Assembly: GCA_041389525.1 (NCBI GenBank)
Contig: JAWKRR010000004.1
Location: forward strand, 124,001-188,000
Direction: 5' to 3'
Length of the DNA stretch: 64,000 bases
Source: JACKFB01 sp041389525
Lineage (GTDB): Bacteria > Myxococcota_A > UBA9042 > PHBI01 > JACKFB01
Under the pieces are notes generated by a model. The model searched no databases, was not told the origin of the DNA, and saw nothing but the letters and a program-made list of their open reading frames with translations. Positions 43,821-55,110 of the stretch are shown here, in pieces (position 1 is the stretch's first letter; the number at the start of each line of letters is the position of its first letter). The position numbers and the translations under genes were made by a program.

Positions 43821-44903
43821 ATGACCCAGCCCACCTCAACCCAGCCCCAGCCTCACGGCCATCAGCGCATCGAGGCCCTCGACTTCATGCGGGGGCTCTT
43901 CATCGTGCTGGCTTGCTTGCAGCACTTCAGCGGGTTTCTCAACGAGTGGTATCCGCCCGACCACCCGCTCGCCCACGCCAACGCGATTGATGACGTGCTC
44001 TACGCGTTCATCTGGACGCTGACGCCTGCCGGCGACCACCTCTTCCTCTTCTTGGCGGCCTTCAACCTCGCCAATCGCCGGCAGGCGGAGTTCCGGCCTA
44101 CCTATGCTCGCAAGATGCGCTTCTACGCGGCGCTCTTCGGCTTCTTCCTCTTCGAGCCCTTCTTCGTCGAGCACGACCTCGGCGCCGCGCTCACCTTTGG
44201 GCCGCTCTTGGCGTGGATGATCATCCTGGCCACCCTCGCGACGCTGCACTACCGGTTCGGCGTCCGGGGCGTCATCGCGGCGACCGGCGCTTACCTCGCG
44301 ATTCACGCGTTGCCGCTGGACACCTTCAGCGCGCAGGTCGAGCAGTCCGTCCGCACCTGGCTGGCGCTGCCGCAGTGGCGCTACGAGTCACGCCTCGACA
44401 TCTTCTTCGGCGCCGGTGCGGCCGGGTTCTTGCTCGGCTACTGGTACCACCACGGCCCCGGCGACCGCGTGGCGCGCCTCACCCGCTCCTTCCTCGTCGG
44501 CGCCGCCCTCTTCGCCCCGTGGCTGCTCTTCGGCACCGGCTGGACCGTGCTGCGCTCGCACATCTGGGTCAACGAGTACGCCCTGGCCGAGACCCACCTC
44601 GGGCTGCTGAGCATCTGGGGCTCAAACCTCATGTTCGCCTCGGCCTGTCTCCTCTTCGAGCACACCATCCGCCCGCTCCGAGCGCCGATCCTCAACTGGT
44701 GCGGCGTGTTCTCGCTGCTGGTCTTCTCCATGCACCGCGGCTTCTTCGTCCACGTCCTGACCCCGCTGCGCGCCTACGTGGCTGACCGCGCGGACCTGCC
44801 GCTGACGAACTCCTTCCCCGAGATCTGCGTCTTCATCGCGCTCACCCTCGTCGCCGCGTGGGCGATGCACCGCAGCAGGATCCTCACCATCCTCGATCGC
44901 TGA
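43821..44903 (+). CDS. Multi-pass membrane protein of the DUF1624/acyltransferase-like group
   Basis: The 360-residue protein has about ten hydrophobic segments and begins with the motif RIEALDFMRGLFIVLACLQHF. This is the hallmark of the heparan-alpha-glucosaminide N-acetyltransferase-like/DUF418/DUF1624/acyltransferase-3 membrane superfamily. Such proteins acylate surface sugars or lipids. Later FSMHRGFFVHVL carries a conserved-looking His. The exact subfamily and substrate are not clear. ATG 43821 is chosen as the first ATG; GTG 43788 would add 11 residues, and neither has a good ribosome site. The repeat array lies directly upstream. Confidence 0.78.
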   Translation: MTQPTSTQPQPHGHQRIEALDFMRGLFIVLACLQHFSGFLNEWYPPDHPLAHANAIDDVLYAFIWTLTPAGDHLFLFLAAFNLANRRQAEFRPTYARKMRFYAALFGFFLFEPFFVEHDLGAALTFGPLLAWMIILATLATLHYRFGVRGVIAATGAYLAIHALPLDTFSAQVEQSVRTWLALPQWRYESRLDIFFGAGAAGFLLGYWYHHGPGDRVARLTRSFLVGAALFAPWLLFGTGWTVLRSHIWVNEYALAETHLGLLSIWGSNLMFASACLLFEHTIRPLRAPILNWCGVFSLLVFSMHRGFFVHVLTPLRAYVADRADLPLTNSFPEICVFIALTLVAAWAMHRSRILTILDR

Positions 44904-45156
44904 CCGACGCCCCCGAAGGTTCCACCCCCGACTCCGCGCGCCTTGCGTCACGTTCGGCCCCGCGCGATAGTGGGGAGGTGAGGCCCCCCCGCGGTCCTCG
45001 CCCGCGGCCGCAAGCTCACCGCCCGGCGGCCCGGGTCGCTAGTGCAACGCAGTGTACCCTGGCGTACCGGCTCCGAAGTCCGGGGTGGGGGCCGGTTGCG
45101 GCGCCACCGCGACGCACTATCGCGAACGTCAGACTCGTCCAGGAGCCCCCGCCCCC

Positions 45157-45552
45157 ATGACTCCGGCCCGACCCAGCCGCGTGCTCTACGTTGAGGACGA
45201 CAACGACATCCGAGAGGTGGCGCGTCTCGCCCTGGAGGCCCTCGGCGGCTACGAGGTCTGCGCCTGCGCGTCCGGCGCCGAGGCCCTCGATCGCGCCGTA
45301 GAGTTCGCGCCCGACGTGGTGCTCCTCGACGTGATGATGCCGGGCTTGGATGGCCCGCAGACCCTGGTCGCCCTGCGCATGTTGCCGGGCTTCTCCGGGA
45401 TCCCGGTGGCCTTCATGACCGCGCGCGTCGACGACCAGGACCGCGCCGAGTACGTCGCCCTGGGCGCCGACGGCCTCATCGAGAAGCCCTTTGACCCCAT
45501 GGACCTCAGCGACGCCGTCGCGCGCGTGTGGCGCGGAGCCGCCCGTGGCTGA
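45157..45552 (+). CDS. Single-domain response regulator
   Basis: The 131-residue protein is a complete CheY-like receiver: acidic pocket VEDDND near residues 11-16, phospho-acceptor Asp in VVLLDVMMPGLDG near 54, the Thr in AFMTAR, and the conserved Lys in IEKPFDP near 106. It has no output domain, so it acts by phosphorylation-dependent protein contacts. Its stop overlaps the next gene's GTG start by eight bases, tying it to the Hpt-REC-GGDEF protein, a plausible phosphorelay partner. The 253 bp upstream (44904-45156) hold no gene and only GC-rich sequence. Confidence 0.93.
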   Translation: MTPARPSRVLYVEDDNDIREVARLALEALGGYEVCACASGAEALDRAVEFAPDVVLLDVMMPGLDGPQTLVALRMLPGFSGIPVAFMTARVDDQDRAEYVALGADGLIEKPFDPMDLSDAVARVWRGAARG

Positions 45553-47206
45553 GAACACGAGCAGCTTCCAATCCAAGCTGGCCATGCTGCGGCGCCAATA
45601 CATCGCCGAGCTTCCGACGCGCCTGGCCGCCATCGCGAACGAGCTGGACGCCCTCGTGTCCCACGAGCACACCTCGGGGATCCCCGAGCTGCGGCGTCAC
45701 GTCCACGGCCTCTCCGGTTCGGGCGCCACCTTCGGCTTTCAGGAGCTGAGCGCGACCTGCCGCGTGATGGAGTCGCTGCTGGTGCAGTCGACGGCCAGCG
45801 GCGAGCCCCTCGACCACGTCGCCCTGATGTCGGCCTGGGGTTTCGTGCAGCAGGCGGCGCAGGCGGCGATGGGCGAGCGGCCGACCACCTCGACGACCTC
45901 GCCCGCGGGCCGCGTCGCGCCGCGAGTCCTCCCCCCGCCGCGGGTCTGGGTCGTGGACCCGACGGGGCTCCTCGACCACCACACGCTGCCGCATCTGACC
46001 CAGCACGGCTTCGACGTGGAGACCTTCACCTCGCCGGTTCAGGCGCTGGAGCGGGCGGGCTCGACGCCGGGCGCGGTGTTGGTAGTCGACGCGGGCGAGC
46101 TGGGCGACGGCCAAGACGGCATCGGCCTCGCCGAGGAGATGCGCGACGCGCGCGGCGTCGAGAGCCCGGTCATCTTTCTGGGAGGTGCGGCCGACCTGAA
46201 CACGCGCCTGCGGGCTATCCGCGCGGGCGGTGTCGCCTGGCTGCGGCCGCCGGTGCTCTCGGACCCGCTCATCGACCAGCTCGATCGCGTCGTCGAGCGC
46301 GGGGCCCGCGCGCCGTACCGCGTGCTCATCGTCGAGGACGACCCCAACCAGGCCGAGGTCTGCGCCGTGGGCCTGCGAAAAGCGGGGCTCGAGACGCGCG
46401 TCGTCTCGCCGGCCGGCCTGCTCGCCAGCCTCGAGACCGTGGTGCCGGACGTGGTCCTGATGGACCTCTATCTCGCCGGATGCCTCGGCAGCGAGCTGGC
46501 GATGATCGTCCGCCAGGACCCGCGCTGGGCTGGCCTCCCCATCGTGTTCCTCTCCATCGAGTGCGACGAGGCCCACCAGCACCGCGCCTTGGTGCGCGGC
46601 GGCGACGCGTTCCTCACCAAGCCGCTCGCCCCTGGCCGCCTCGCCGAGCTCCTCACCGCTCGCGCCAGCCGCGCCCGGGTCTTCCGCCAGCAGCTCCTCC
46701 GGGACGGCCTGACCGGCACCCTCAACCACGCCGCCCTGATGGGCGCGCTCGGCTCCGAGATCGCGGGCGCCTTCCGACGCGGCACCCGGCTCGCCTTCGC
46801 GATGTTCGACCTCGACGCGTTCAAGGACGTCAACGACCGCTACGGGCACGCCGTCGGGGACCGCGTCCTGCGCGCGTTCGCTCAGCTCCTCAAGCAGCGC
46901 CTTCGCGCCGGCGACACCATCGGGCGCTACGGCGGCGAGGAGTTCGGCATCGTCTTGCCCGACATCGACGGTCCTGGCGCCTTCGCGCTCATCGACTCGC
47001 TGCGCGCCGGCTTCGCCGAGATCGAGCACCCGAGTGACGCCGGCCCGTTCCGGGTCACGGTGTCGGCGGGCATCGCGACCTGCCCTGAGCACGCTACAGG
47101 CCCCGCCATTCGGGACGCGGCCGACGCAGCGCTGTACCGGGCCAAACGCGCGGGCCGCGACCGCGTGGAACTCGACGAGCCACAGCCGATCGGAGCCGGA
47201 TCTTGA
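45545..47206 (+). CDS. Hpt-REC-REC-GGDEF diguanylate cyclase
   Basis: The 553-residue protein starts with a histidine phosphotransfer domain (LRRHVHGLSGSGATFG, with the likely phospho-His near residue 44). A degenerate receiver-like domain follows (~135-250; it lacks the full acidic pair), then an intact receiver (VLIVEDDPNQAE, VVLMDLYLAG, LTKPLAP; ~258-375). The GGDEF domain has the active motif GGEEF near 463 and an RxxD inhibition site exactly five residues before it (RAGD-TIGRY-GGEEF). It should make cyclic di-GMP from GTP under phosphorelay control with product inhibition. The GTG start at 45545 overlaps the receiver gene. The end overlaps the NtrC-type gene as TTGA. Confidence 0.92.
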   Translation: MAENTSSFQSKLAMLRRQYIAELPTRLAAIANELDALVSHEHTSGIPELRRHVHGLSGSGATFGFQELSATCRVMESLLVQSTASGEPLDHVALMSAWGFVQQAAQAAMGERPTTSTTSPAGRVAPRVLPPPRVWVVDPTGLLDHHTLPHLTQHGFDVETFTSPVQALERAGSTPGAVLVVDAGELGDGQDGIGLAEEMRDARGVESPVIFLGGAADLNTRLRAIRAGGVAWLRPPVLSDPLIDQLDRVVERGARAPYRVLIVEDDPNQAEVCAVGLRKAGLETRVVSPAGLLASLETVVPDVVLMDLYLAGCLGSELAMIVRQDPRWAGLPIVFLSIECDEAHQHRALVRGGDAFLTKPLAPGRLAELLTARASRARVFRQQLLRDGLTGTLNHAALMGALGSEIAGAFRRGTRLAFAMFDLDAFKDVNDRYGHAVGDRVLRAFAQLLKQRLRAGDTIGRYGGEEFGIVLPDIDGPGAFALIDSLRAGFAEIEHPSDAGPFRVTVSAGIATCPEHATGPAIRDAADAALYRAKRAGRDRVELDEPQPIGAGS

Positions 47207-48678
47207 ACAGCCCCGAGCGTCGCGTCCTCCTCGTCGACGACGACCCGCTCGTGTGCTCGCTCATGCACGAGCTGCTCGCTCACGTCGGCTGCCAGGTCGA
47301 GGCGGTCGGGACCGGCGGCGAAGCCATCGCCCGCGTCCAGCAGGGATTTCGCGGCGTCATGGTGCTGGACGTGCTGCTCCCCGACGTCGACGGCACCGTG
47401 GTCTTCGAGGCGGTCAAGCGCGAGTCGTCGGGGATTCCCGTCGTGTTTCTCACGGGTTACGGCACGACAGACCTCGCCCTCAGCACGATCCAGAGCGGCG
47501 CCTTCGACTTCATGGACAAGGCGCATGTGACCGACCGCCTCGCCGAGGTCGTGGCGAGCGCCTTCGAGACCCTGGTGGAGCGCCCGCCCGCCCCGCCGCC
47601 AGGTACCGAGGACGAGCGCCCCTTCGGCCGCATCATCACGCGCTCGCCCGAGATGCGGACGGTGTTCCGGTCGCTGGACAACGCGCTGGACTCGAAGGTC
47701 ACGGTCCTGATTCGCGGCGAGAGCGGCACGGGGAAAGAGCTCATCGCGACCGGCATCCACGCCCACGGCCCGCGGCGGGACGGCCCCTTCGTCACCGTCA
47801 ACTGCGCGAGCATCCCCGAGACGCTGCTGGAGGCTGAGCTCTTCGGCTACGAGCGTGGCGCCTTCACCGGCGCCCACGCGCGCAAGCTCGGTCGCTTCGA
47901 GATGGCGCACCGCGGCACGCTCTTTCTCGACGAGATCGGCGAGCTACAGCCCGCACTCCAGGCCAAGCTCCTGCGCGTCATCCAAGAGCGCAGCTTTCAG
48001 CGCCTGGGTGGGCTGCAGACGCTGCAAGCCGACGTCCGCATCCTCTCAGCGACCAACCGAAACCTCGAAGAGGAGGTCGCCGCCGGGCGCTTTCGCGAGG
48101 ATCTCTACTACCGGCTCGCGGTCTTCACGGTACACCTGCCGCCGCTGCGCGACCGCACGGGCGACGTCCCCCCGCTGGTTCAGCACTTCGTCGCCGAGGT
48201 GGCGCGGCGCGAGGACAAGCCCGTGCCGCAGGTCGACGCGCGCGCCATGGAGCTGATGGCGTCGTACCGCTGGCCCGGCAACGTCCGCGAGCTCGAGAAC
48301 GTCATCTCCTACGCCGTGGTCACCGCGAAGGCGAGCGTGCTTACCATCGCCGACCTCCCGCCACACTTCCTGCGCGCGGTCGCGCTGGCGCGGCACGGCG
48401 GATCGAGCGACGGCGTGGCGGCCCCGGTCGGTCTCCCGACGCAGCCTCAGCTCGCGACCGAGCTGGTGGCGGCCCAGGCGACCCGCTCGGGCAACGACAC
48501 GCCGCGCCCTCCTCGCGTCGATCTGCAGCGCTTCCCGACCCTGGCCGAGATGGAGGCGCAGCACATCCGCGCCGCGCTCTCGCTGGCGGGGCAGAACAAG
48601 AGCCGCGCGGCGTCGATCCTCGGCATCAGCCGCACGACGCTGTACCGGAAGCTCGAGGAGCTCAACGGCGCGCTCTGA
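47203..48678 (+). CDS. Sigma54-dependent response regulator (NtrC type)
   Basis: The 491-residue activator has a receiver domain (LLVDDDPL, MVLDVLLPDVDG, then the Lys position in FMDKAH). An AAA+ domain follows with Walker A GESGTGKE near 175, the sigma54-contact loop GAFTGA near 222, and Walker B LFLDEIGEL near 245. A Fis-like DNA-binding helix-turn-helix lies at the end (NKSRAASILGISRTTLYRKL). Phosphorylation should trigger oligomerisation and open-complex formation at sigma54 promoters. The TTG start is inferred from the 4-base TTGA overlap with the cyclase gene. No histidine kinase is encoded next to this operon. Confidence 0.95.
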   Translation: MNSPERRVLLVDDDPLVCSLMHELLAHVGCQVEAVGTGGEAIARVQQGFRGVMVLDVLLPDVDGTVVFEAVKRESSGIPVVFLTGYGTTDLALSTIQSGAFDFMDKAHVTDRLAEVVASAFETLVERPPAPPPGTEDERPFGRIITRSPEMRTVFRSLDNALDSKVTVLIRGESGTGKELIATGIHAHGPRRDGPFVTVNCASIPETLLEAELFGYERGAFTGAHARKLGRFEMAHRGTLFLDEIGELQPALQAKLLRVIQERSFQRLGGLQTLQADVRILSATNRNLEEEVAAGRFREDLYYRLAVFTVHLPPLRDRTGDVPPLVQHFVAEVARREDKPVPQVDARAMELMASYRWPGNVRELENVISYAVVTAKASVLTIADLPPHFLRAVALARHGGSSDGVAAPVGLPTQPQLATELVAAQATRSGNDTPRPPRVDLQRFPTLAEMEAQHIRAALSLAGQNKSRAASILGISRTTLYRKLEELNGAL

Positions 48679-48746
48679 GGGTCGCCTCGCTGCCCCGGGA
48701 TGCCGCGATCGTTGCGCTCGCGGCTGCCTGAACGGGAACGGCACCA

Positions 48747-48805
48747 GCCATCCGGCGCCCAGATCCTCGCGCGCCCGCTCGAGGATCGTCGGGACACCGG
48801 ATGGC
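48747..48805. terminator. Nested hairpin between convergent genes
   Basis: An outer 9-bp stem GCCATCCGG / CCGGATGGC (48747-48755, 48797-48805) encloses an inner 8-bp stem GATCCTCG / CGAGGATC (48762-48769, 48780-48787). It lies between the convergent NtrC-type and mscS genes, so it may stop transcription from both sides. There is no T-tract. Confidence 0.5.
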
Positions 48806-48872
48806 GGTACCTTCGGGCGGTGGCCGGGGGAGGCCCGGTCGTGGGCCCTCCGCCGCGCCGCCGCGTCCGCCA

Positions 48873-49682
48873 CTACTCGTTGGCGGCCTTCGGGATGTGC
48901 ACGTCGAGCTGCGGGAAGGGGATCGAGATGCCCGCGTCGTCCAGCGCGCGCTTGGTGGCGCGGGTCGTGGCCTGCCAGACGTCCCAGTAGTCGGGGACGT
49001 CGGCCCACACGCGGACCTGCCACTCGACGGCGGAGTCGCCCAGCTTCGACAGGAAGATCTGATGGCCCAGGTCCGAGCGGCGGCCCGGCACGGCGGCGGC
49101 GGCGCGGTCGAGCACCTCGCGCGTGCGGTCGAGGTCTGCGCCGTAGTCCACGCCGACCACGACGTCGACGCGGCGGTTTCCGTGGAAGCTCATGTTCTCG
49201 ATATTGCTGCCGAAGACGCCACTGTTGGGGAGGATGAAGCGGCGGTTATCGGGCGTGTCGAGGGAGGTGGTGAAGAGGTCGATGGCCTTCACGACGCCGG
49301 TGACGCCGGAGACCGAGACCAGGTCGCCCAGCTTGAAGGGGCGGAAGACCAGCAGCATCACGCCGGCCGCGAAGCTGGCGAGGGTGCCCTGGAAGGCCAA
49401 GCCGATGGCCAACGACGCGGCGCCGAGGACGGCGGCGACGCTGGTGGTCTCGATTCCGAAGATGCCCAAGACCGCGAGGACCGCGACGAGCAGGACCATC
49501 CAGCGGGCCAACTTCGCGAAGAAGTTGGAGAGCATCTCGTCGAGGCTGGATTTGCTCAGCCCCTTCGACACGGCGTTCTGCACGGCGTTGGCCACGCGGA
49601 ACGCGATCCAGAGCAAGACGAGCACGCCGATGACGCGAACGCCCCATGTAGCTGCTAGGGCAATAATTGTTTCAGTGTTCAT
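48873..49682 (-). CDS. Small-conductance mechanosensitive channel, MscS family
   Basis: MscS channels open under membrane tension to release solutes during hypo-osmotic shock. The 269-residue protein has three N-terminal hydrophobic segments. It carries the pore helix signature (VAAVLGAASLAIGLAFQGTLA and GVMLLVFRPFKLGD) and the beta-domain start (VSVSGVTGVVKAIDLFTTSLDTPDN), then RFILPNSGVFGSNIENMS. The length matches the E. coli prototype. ATG 49682 has GAGAG upstream. It appears to be a single gene. Confidence 0.94.
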   Translation of the reverse strand: MNTETIIALAATWGVRVIGVLVLLWIAFRVANAVQNAVSKGLSKSSLDEMLSNFFAKLARWMVLLVAVLAVLGIFGIETTSVAAVLGAASLAIGLAFQGTLASFAAGVMLLVFRPFKLGDLVSVSGVTGVVKAIDLFTTSLDTPDNRRFILPNSGVFGSNIENMSFHGNRRVDVVVGVDYGADLDRTREVLDRAAAAVPGRRSDLGHQIFLSKLGDSAVEWQVRVWADVPDYWDVWQATTRATKRALDDAGISIPFPQLDVHIPKAANE

Positions 49683-49799
49683 CGGGATCTCTCACGGGTC
49701 GGGGGGCGGATGGATCGGGCCGCGCGCCGCCCCCACTGGTGTGTGAGGGGGTGGCGCGCGACACCGCGGGAACTCGGGCGCAGGGCGCGCCCGACAGGA

Positions 49800-50792
49800 C
49801 TACTTGTCGAAGACCGTGTAGCCGAAGGTCAGCAGCATCGCGATGGACTTCTGCCAGTCCTCGGTGATCTGCGGCTGCCGGAAGGCCTTCGCCTCGACGT
49901 CAAGGCTCGCCCACTCGACCAGCTTGAACGAGAGGCGCGCGTGGGTGCTGATGTTGGTCAGCTCGCCGGCGCTGCGCTCCTGCGGGTCGGAGTTGATGAC
50001 CGGGATCATCACCTCGCCGCCGAGGCTGTAGTTGACCTTGCCCTCGGACAGGATGCCGCCGACGTCGACGCCGATCTCGATACCGGCCTGCACGTAGCTC
50101 TCGAGCGCGGTCAGCTCGATGGCCGCGGTCGCCGCGTCGTCGGTCACGATGCGCGCGCCGTCGGCGAAGACCTCGTGAACGCCGAAGCCGGCCCGGGTGT
50201 CGATGGTGATGGCGGGCTTGCGCAGCGGCTGGGCGAAGGCGCCCACGGACTGCTTGAGCGTCAGGACCTGCAGCGGGTCGGTCAGCTTGATGCTGGTGAC
50301 GCCGGTGGCGACCGTCGCGCCGTCCAGCGTGTAGTCCACGGCGGTCGCGCGCACGTCCTTGCCCTTGAAGATGGGCGTGGTCAGGCTGAAGCGGGCGAAG
50401 GGACCGAACCAGTCCAGGGCGTGGAAGTAGTACAGGCTCTGGAAGTCGAGCGTGTCCGCGCTCTTGATCCACTGGGGCAGGGCCGGCGAGCGGGTCACGT
50501 TCTCGACGATGGAGAGCGTGTTTCGCCAGTCGTGCTTCTTCTTCAACAGGCCGACGCCGCCGTTGATGTTGATGCCTAGGGTCCAGCTGGACCCGTTGAG
50601 CTGGCCCACAACCTGGTCATTGGCGCCGAACGCGATGTTGGCACCCAGGGATAGGTTGTAGTGCCAACCGTCTTCTTTCTTGTCGCTGTCCTTCTTCACT
50701 TCCTCGGCCGGCGGCACGTACTCGTTCGAGGCGAACGCGGGGCCGGCGGCAAGGGTGAACAGCGCTCCGAGCGCAATGAGTCGTAGCTTCAT
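49800..50792 (-). CDS. Outer-membrane beta-barrel protein, DUF3078-like
   Basis: The 330-residue product has a standard Sec signal peptide (MKLRLIALGALFTLAAGPAFA) followed by a charged segment and beta-strand-rich sequence. The phrases DWRNTLSIVENVTRSP and KSADTLDFQSLYYFHALDWFGPFARF resemble the DUF3078 group of outer-membrane proteins. The C-terminus (MLLTFGYTVFDK) is compatible with a barrel. Function is unknown. ATG 50792 has GAGGA upstream. The 286-bp region before it contains a 17-bp motif (50989-51005) that recurs upstream of the OmpA genes. Confidence 0.72.
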   Translation of the reverse strand: MKLRLIALGALFTLAAGPAFASNEYVPPAEEVKKDSDKKEDGWHYNLSLGANIAFGANDQVVGQLNGSSWTLGININGGVGLLKKKHDWRNTLSIVENVTRSPALPQWIKSADTLDFQSLYYFHALDWFGPFARFSLTTPIFKGKDVRATAVDYTLDGATVATGVTSIKLTDPLQVLTLKQSVGAFAQPLRKPAITIDTRAGFGVHEVFADGARIVTDDAATAAIELTALESYVQAGIEIGVDVGGILSEGKVNYSLGGEVMIPVINSDPQERSAGELTNISTHARLSFKLVEWASLDVEAKAFRQPQITEDWQKSIAMLLTFGYTVFDK

Positions 50793-50988
50793 GGGGGGTC
50801 CTCGGGAGGTGATGGCGGACGCGCATGGTCCCTTCCAATCGGGGACATCGCACGCGGCCGGGGTATGCAATGGCGGTGCCAACTATCTATGAGACCCGAG
50901 TTTCCGCGAGTTGGCGAAAAACACGGGCAGTCGCGGCTGGGGCCACCGACACGATAGCGCTGCAATCTGTATCGTTTCGTGACGGCCA

Positions 50989-51005
50989 GTGTCCCGAAAC
51001 GTGGC
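50989..51005. promoter_or_regulatory. 17-bp motif GTGTCCCGAAACGTGGC shared by outer-membrane gene promoters
   Basis: This sequence matches 15 of 17 positions at 53156-53172. It lies ~200 bp upstream of the DUF3078-like gene. Here it also forms the right arm of an inverted repeat (CGTTTCG at 50973-50979, CGAAACG at 50995-51001). Confidence 0.4.
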
Positions 51006-51030
51006 GGCCCGCGGCGCTGGGTCCGCGACC

Positions 51031-51063
51031 GATTCGGTGGAGCCAGGGAGGCTCCACCGAATC
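51031..51063 (-). terminator. Perfect 13-bp hairpin just after the OmpA-type gene
   Basis: GATTCGGTGGAGC (51031-51043) and its exact reverse complement (51051-51063) enclose a 7-base loop, 16 bp past the stop of the gene ending at 51079. No T-tract follows, so termination efficiency is uncertain. Confidence 0.65.
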
Positions 51064-51078
51064 TCAGCCGACCCTTGG

Positions 51079-52971
<1,893 letters not shown>

Positions 52972-53331
52972 CAGATTACTCCGCGTCGACTTGGAAGGCG
53001 ACCTGCGACTTTCGTACCGCAGGCGACACGCCGAGCACGTACCACGGACCGGACATGCTGAAAAGCGGAGCAGGGCCGTCGCCACGAGCGGCATCCCGCA
53101 CCGCCACAAACGCGCGTCGGGCCGTCGCCGATGTGTCGCGGTTCCGGACGCCGCGTGTCTCAAAACGTGGCAGTCCACCAGGCCGACCGTTCCAGAACTC
53201 CACGGTATTCCACGCTCCCGTTCCTATGGATGGCCGCGCGATGCTGTGGTACTTGTCGGCGCACGGTCACACACCCTGGCGCGGCGTCGCCGTAGCCGAT
53301 TCGGAACTCGGGTCGTTCTGAGGAATTCACG
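52972..53331. other. Shared upstream region of two divergent OmpA-type genes
   Basis: This 360-bp gap has no supported gene. It contains the motif GTGTCTCAAAACGTGGC at 53156-53172, near its centre, and a CGCGG...CCGCG inverted repeat just before it. It should hold both divergent promoters. Confidence 0.5.
53156..53172. promoter_or_regulatory. Second copy of the 17-bp motif, between divergent OmpA-type genes
   Basis: GTGTCTCAAAACGTGGC differs from the 50989-51005 copy at two positions. It lies ~185 bp from one start and ~160 bp from the other, where a shared regulator could act on both genes. Confidence 0.4.
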
Positions 53332-55110
53332 ATGACGAAGTCAGCGGAGCGCTCGACGCGAGCGGCACGCATGGCCCGCACGTCGCGGCCTTTGCGCGCC
53401 CTGCTGTGCGTGCCCCTACTATGGTGTTCGGTCGGCGCCGCTCAGGCGCAGACGGTGATCAACACGGGCGTGGACGCGCAGCAGTTCGAGCCCGGCCCCG
53501 GCCAGCGAGACATCCTCGGCGTCACCGGTTCCGGCGTGGGTCCGCACCTGGGGTGGCGCGCTGGCGTGCTTGTGCACCTGGGCTCGCGCGGGCTGACGCT
53601 GCGGCGCAACGGGACCTCCACCCGGCTCATCGACAAGCAGCTCACCGTCGACATCCTGGGGTCCCTCGGCCTGCTGGAGCGCCTGGAGATCGGCGTGGCG
53701 CTCCCCATCACGCCGTACCAGACCGGCGACAGCAACGCGGCGTTCCCCTTCGACACGGGCGAAGACCTCGAGGGCGCCGGCCTCGGCGACCTGCGCGCGA
53801 CGCTGAAGCTGTTGATTTTCGGGCGCGAGCAGGGCTTTCGCCTCGGCGTCTCGGGCGAGTTCCGGTTGCCCACGGGCGACGAGGAACTGGACATGAGCGA
53901 CGGCGCCCTGGTCGCCACGCCCTTGCTGCTGCTGGGCTACACGACGGGCGGCGGGCTGCGCTTCGAGTTGGAGGCAGGCGCGCGCCTGCGGCAGAAGCGG
54001 CAGGTCCTCGACGTGACCATCGGCAACGAGTTCGTCTACGGCGTCGCGGCGCACGTCCCGCTGGGTTCGCTGCCGCTCGCGCTGCAGGCGACGGTGCAGG
54101 GCGCGGTCGGGCTGGTCGAAGACCACGACGCGGCGCGCCCGCTCGAGATCCTGGGCGCCCTGGCGGTCGACGCAGCGCCGCGCGTGACCATCACCGCGGG
54201 CGGCGGCGCCGGGCTAACCCAGGGCTTCGGCACCCCGGTCTGGCGCGTCTTCCTGGGCATGGACTTTCACACGCCCGACGCCTCGGCGTGCACGACCGGC
54301 CCCGAGGACTACGACGGGTTCGAAGACCGCGACGGCTGCGCTGACCTCGACAACGACGGGGACGGCGTCGAGGACGCGGACGACGTCTGCCCCTTCGAGC
54401 GGGAGACGCCAAACGGTTACCAGGACGACGACGGCTGCCCCGACGAGGTGCCCGCGCCGCCCCCCATGGGCTCTGCGCCTGAGGACGAGGGCGGGCTTGA
54501 GGCGGAGAAGGACACCGACGGCGACGGCGTGCTCGACGACTCGGACCGATGCCCCAAAGAGCCAGAGGATATCGACGGATTCGAGGACGGGGACGGCTGC
54601 CCGGACCTGGACAACGACCGGGACGGCATCCCCGACGCGAAGGACAAGTGCCCGCTCGAGGCCGAGGTCATCAACGGCGTGAAGGACGACGACGGCTGCC
54701 CCGACACCGGCGAGTCCAAGGTGCGCGTCGAGGCCGACCGCATCGTCATCTTGGAGAAGGTCTACTTCGCCAGCGGGAAGTCGGTCATCCAGAAGCGCAG
54801 CTACACGGTCCTCGACCAAGTGGCATCGGTATTGCAGTCAAACCCGCAAGTGCTCGAGCTGCGGGTAGAGGGCCACACCGATGATCGGGGCAAGGCTGCC
54901 AACAATCTGGCGCTGTCGCAGGCGCGTGCGGACGCCGTGATGGCGTATCTCGTCAGCGCTGGCGTGGACCCCGGCCGGCTCATCGCCAAGGGCTACGGTC
55001 AGACGAAGCCGGTGGCTGACAACAAGACGGGCGCTGGCCGCGAAGAAAACCGCCGGGTCGAGTTCAACATCAGCCGTCAAACGGGCTCGGGAAGCGAAGG
55101 ACTGAAATGA
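53332..55110 (+). CDS. OmpA-family protein with thrombospondin type 3 repeats (paralogue 2)
   Basis: The 592-residue protein has the same architecture as the divergent paralogue: signal peptide ending GAAQAQ near residue 40, a ~270-residue barrel-like domain, three or four calcium-repeat units (DNDGDGVEDADDVCP, DTDGDGVLDDSDRCP, DNDRDGIPDAKDKCP), and a C-terminal OmpA domain (LRVEGHTDDRGKAANNLAL, RADAVMAYLVSAGVDPGRL). AGGAA five bases before ATG 53332 supports the start. The stop overlaps the FecR-domain gene as ATGA, so the two are co-translated, which distinguishes this paralogue functionally from the other. Confidence 0.92.
   Translation: MTKSAERSTRAARMARTSRPLRALLCVPLLWCSVGAAQAQTVINTGVDAQQFEPGPGQRDILGVTGSGVGPHLGWRAGVLVHLGSRGLTLRRNGTSTRLIDKQLTVDILGSLGLLERLEIGVALPITPYQTGDSNAAFPFDTGEDLEGAGLGDLRATLKLLIFGREQGFRLGVSGEFRLPTGDEELDMSDGALVATPLLLLGYTTGGGLRFELEAGARLRQKRQVLDVTIGNEFVYGVAAHVPLGSLPLALQATVQGAVGLVEDHDAARPLEILGALAVDAAPRVTITAGGGAGLTQGFGTPVWRVFLGMDFHTPDASACTTGPEDYDGFEDRDGCADLDNDGDGVEDADDVCPFERETPNGYQDDDGCPDEVPAPPPMGSAPEDEGGLEAEKDTDGDGVLDDSDRCPKEPEDIDGFEDGDGCPDLDNDRDGIPDAKDKCPLEAEVINGVKDDDGCPDTGESKVRVEADRIVILEKVYFASGKSVIQKRSYTVLDQVASVLQSNPQVLELRVEGHTDDRGKAANNLALSQARADAVMAYLVSAGVDPGRLIAKGYGQTKPVADNKTGAGREENRRVEFNISRQTGSGSEGLK

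Noticed and set aside
43208..43824. Open frames on both strands across the repeat array
   Set aside because: They merely translate the tandem repeat (Pro/Lys/Ser or Gly/Arg repeats) in several frames at once.
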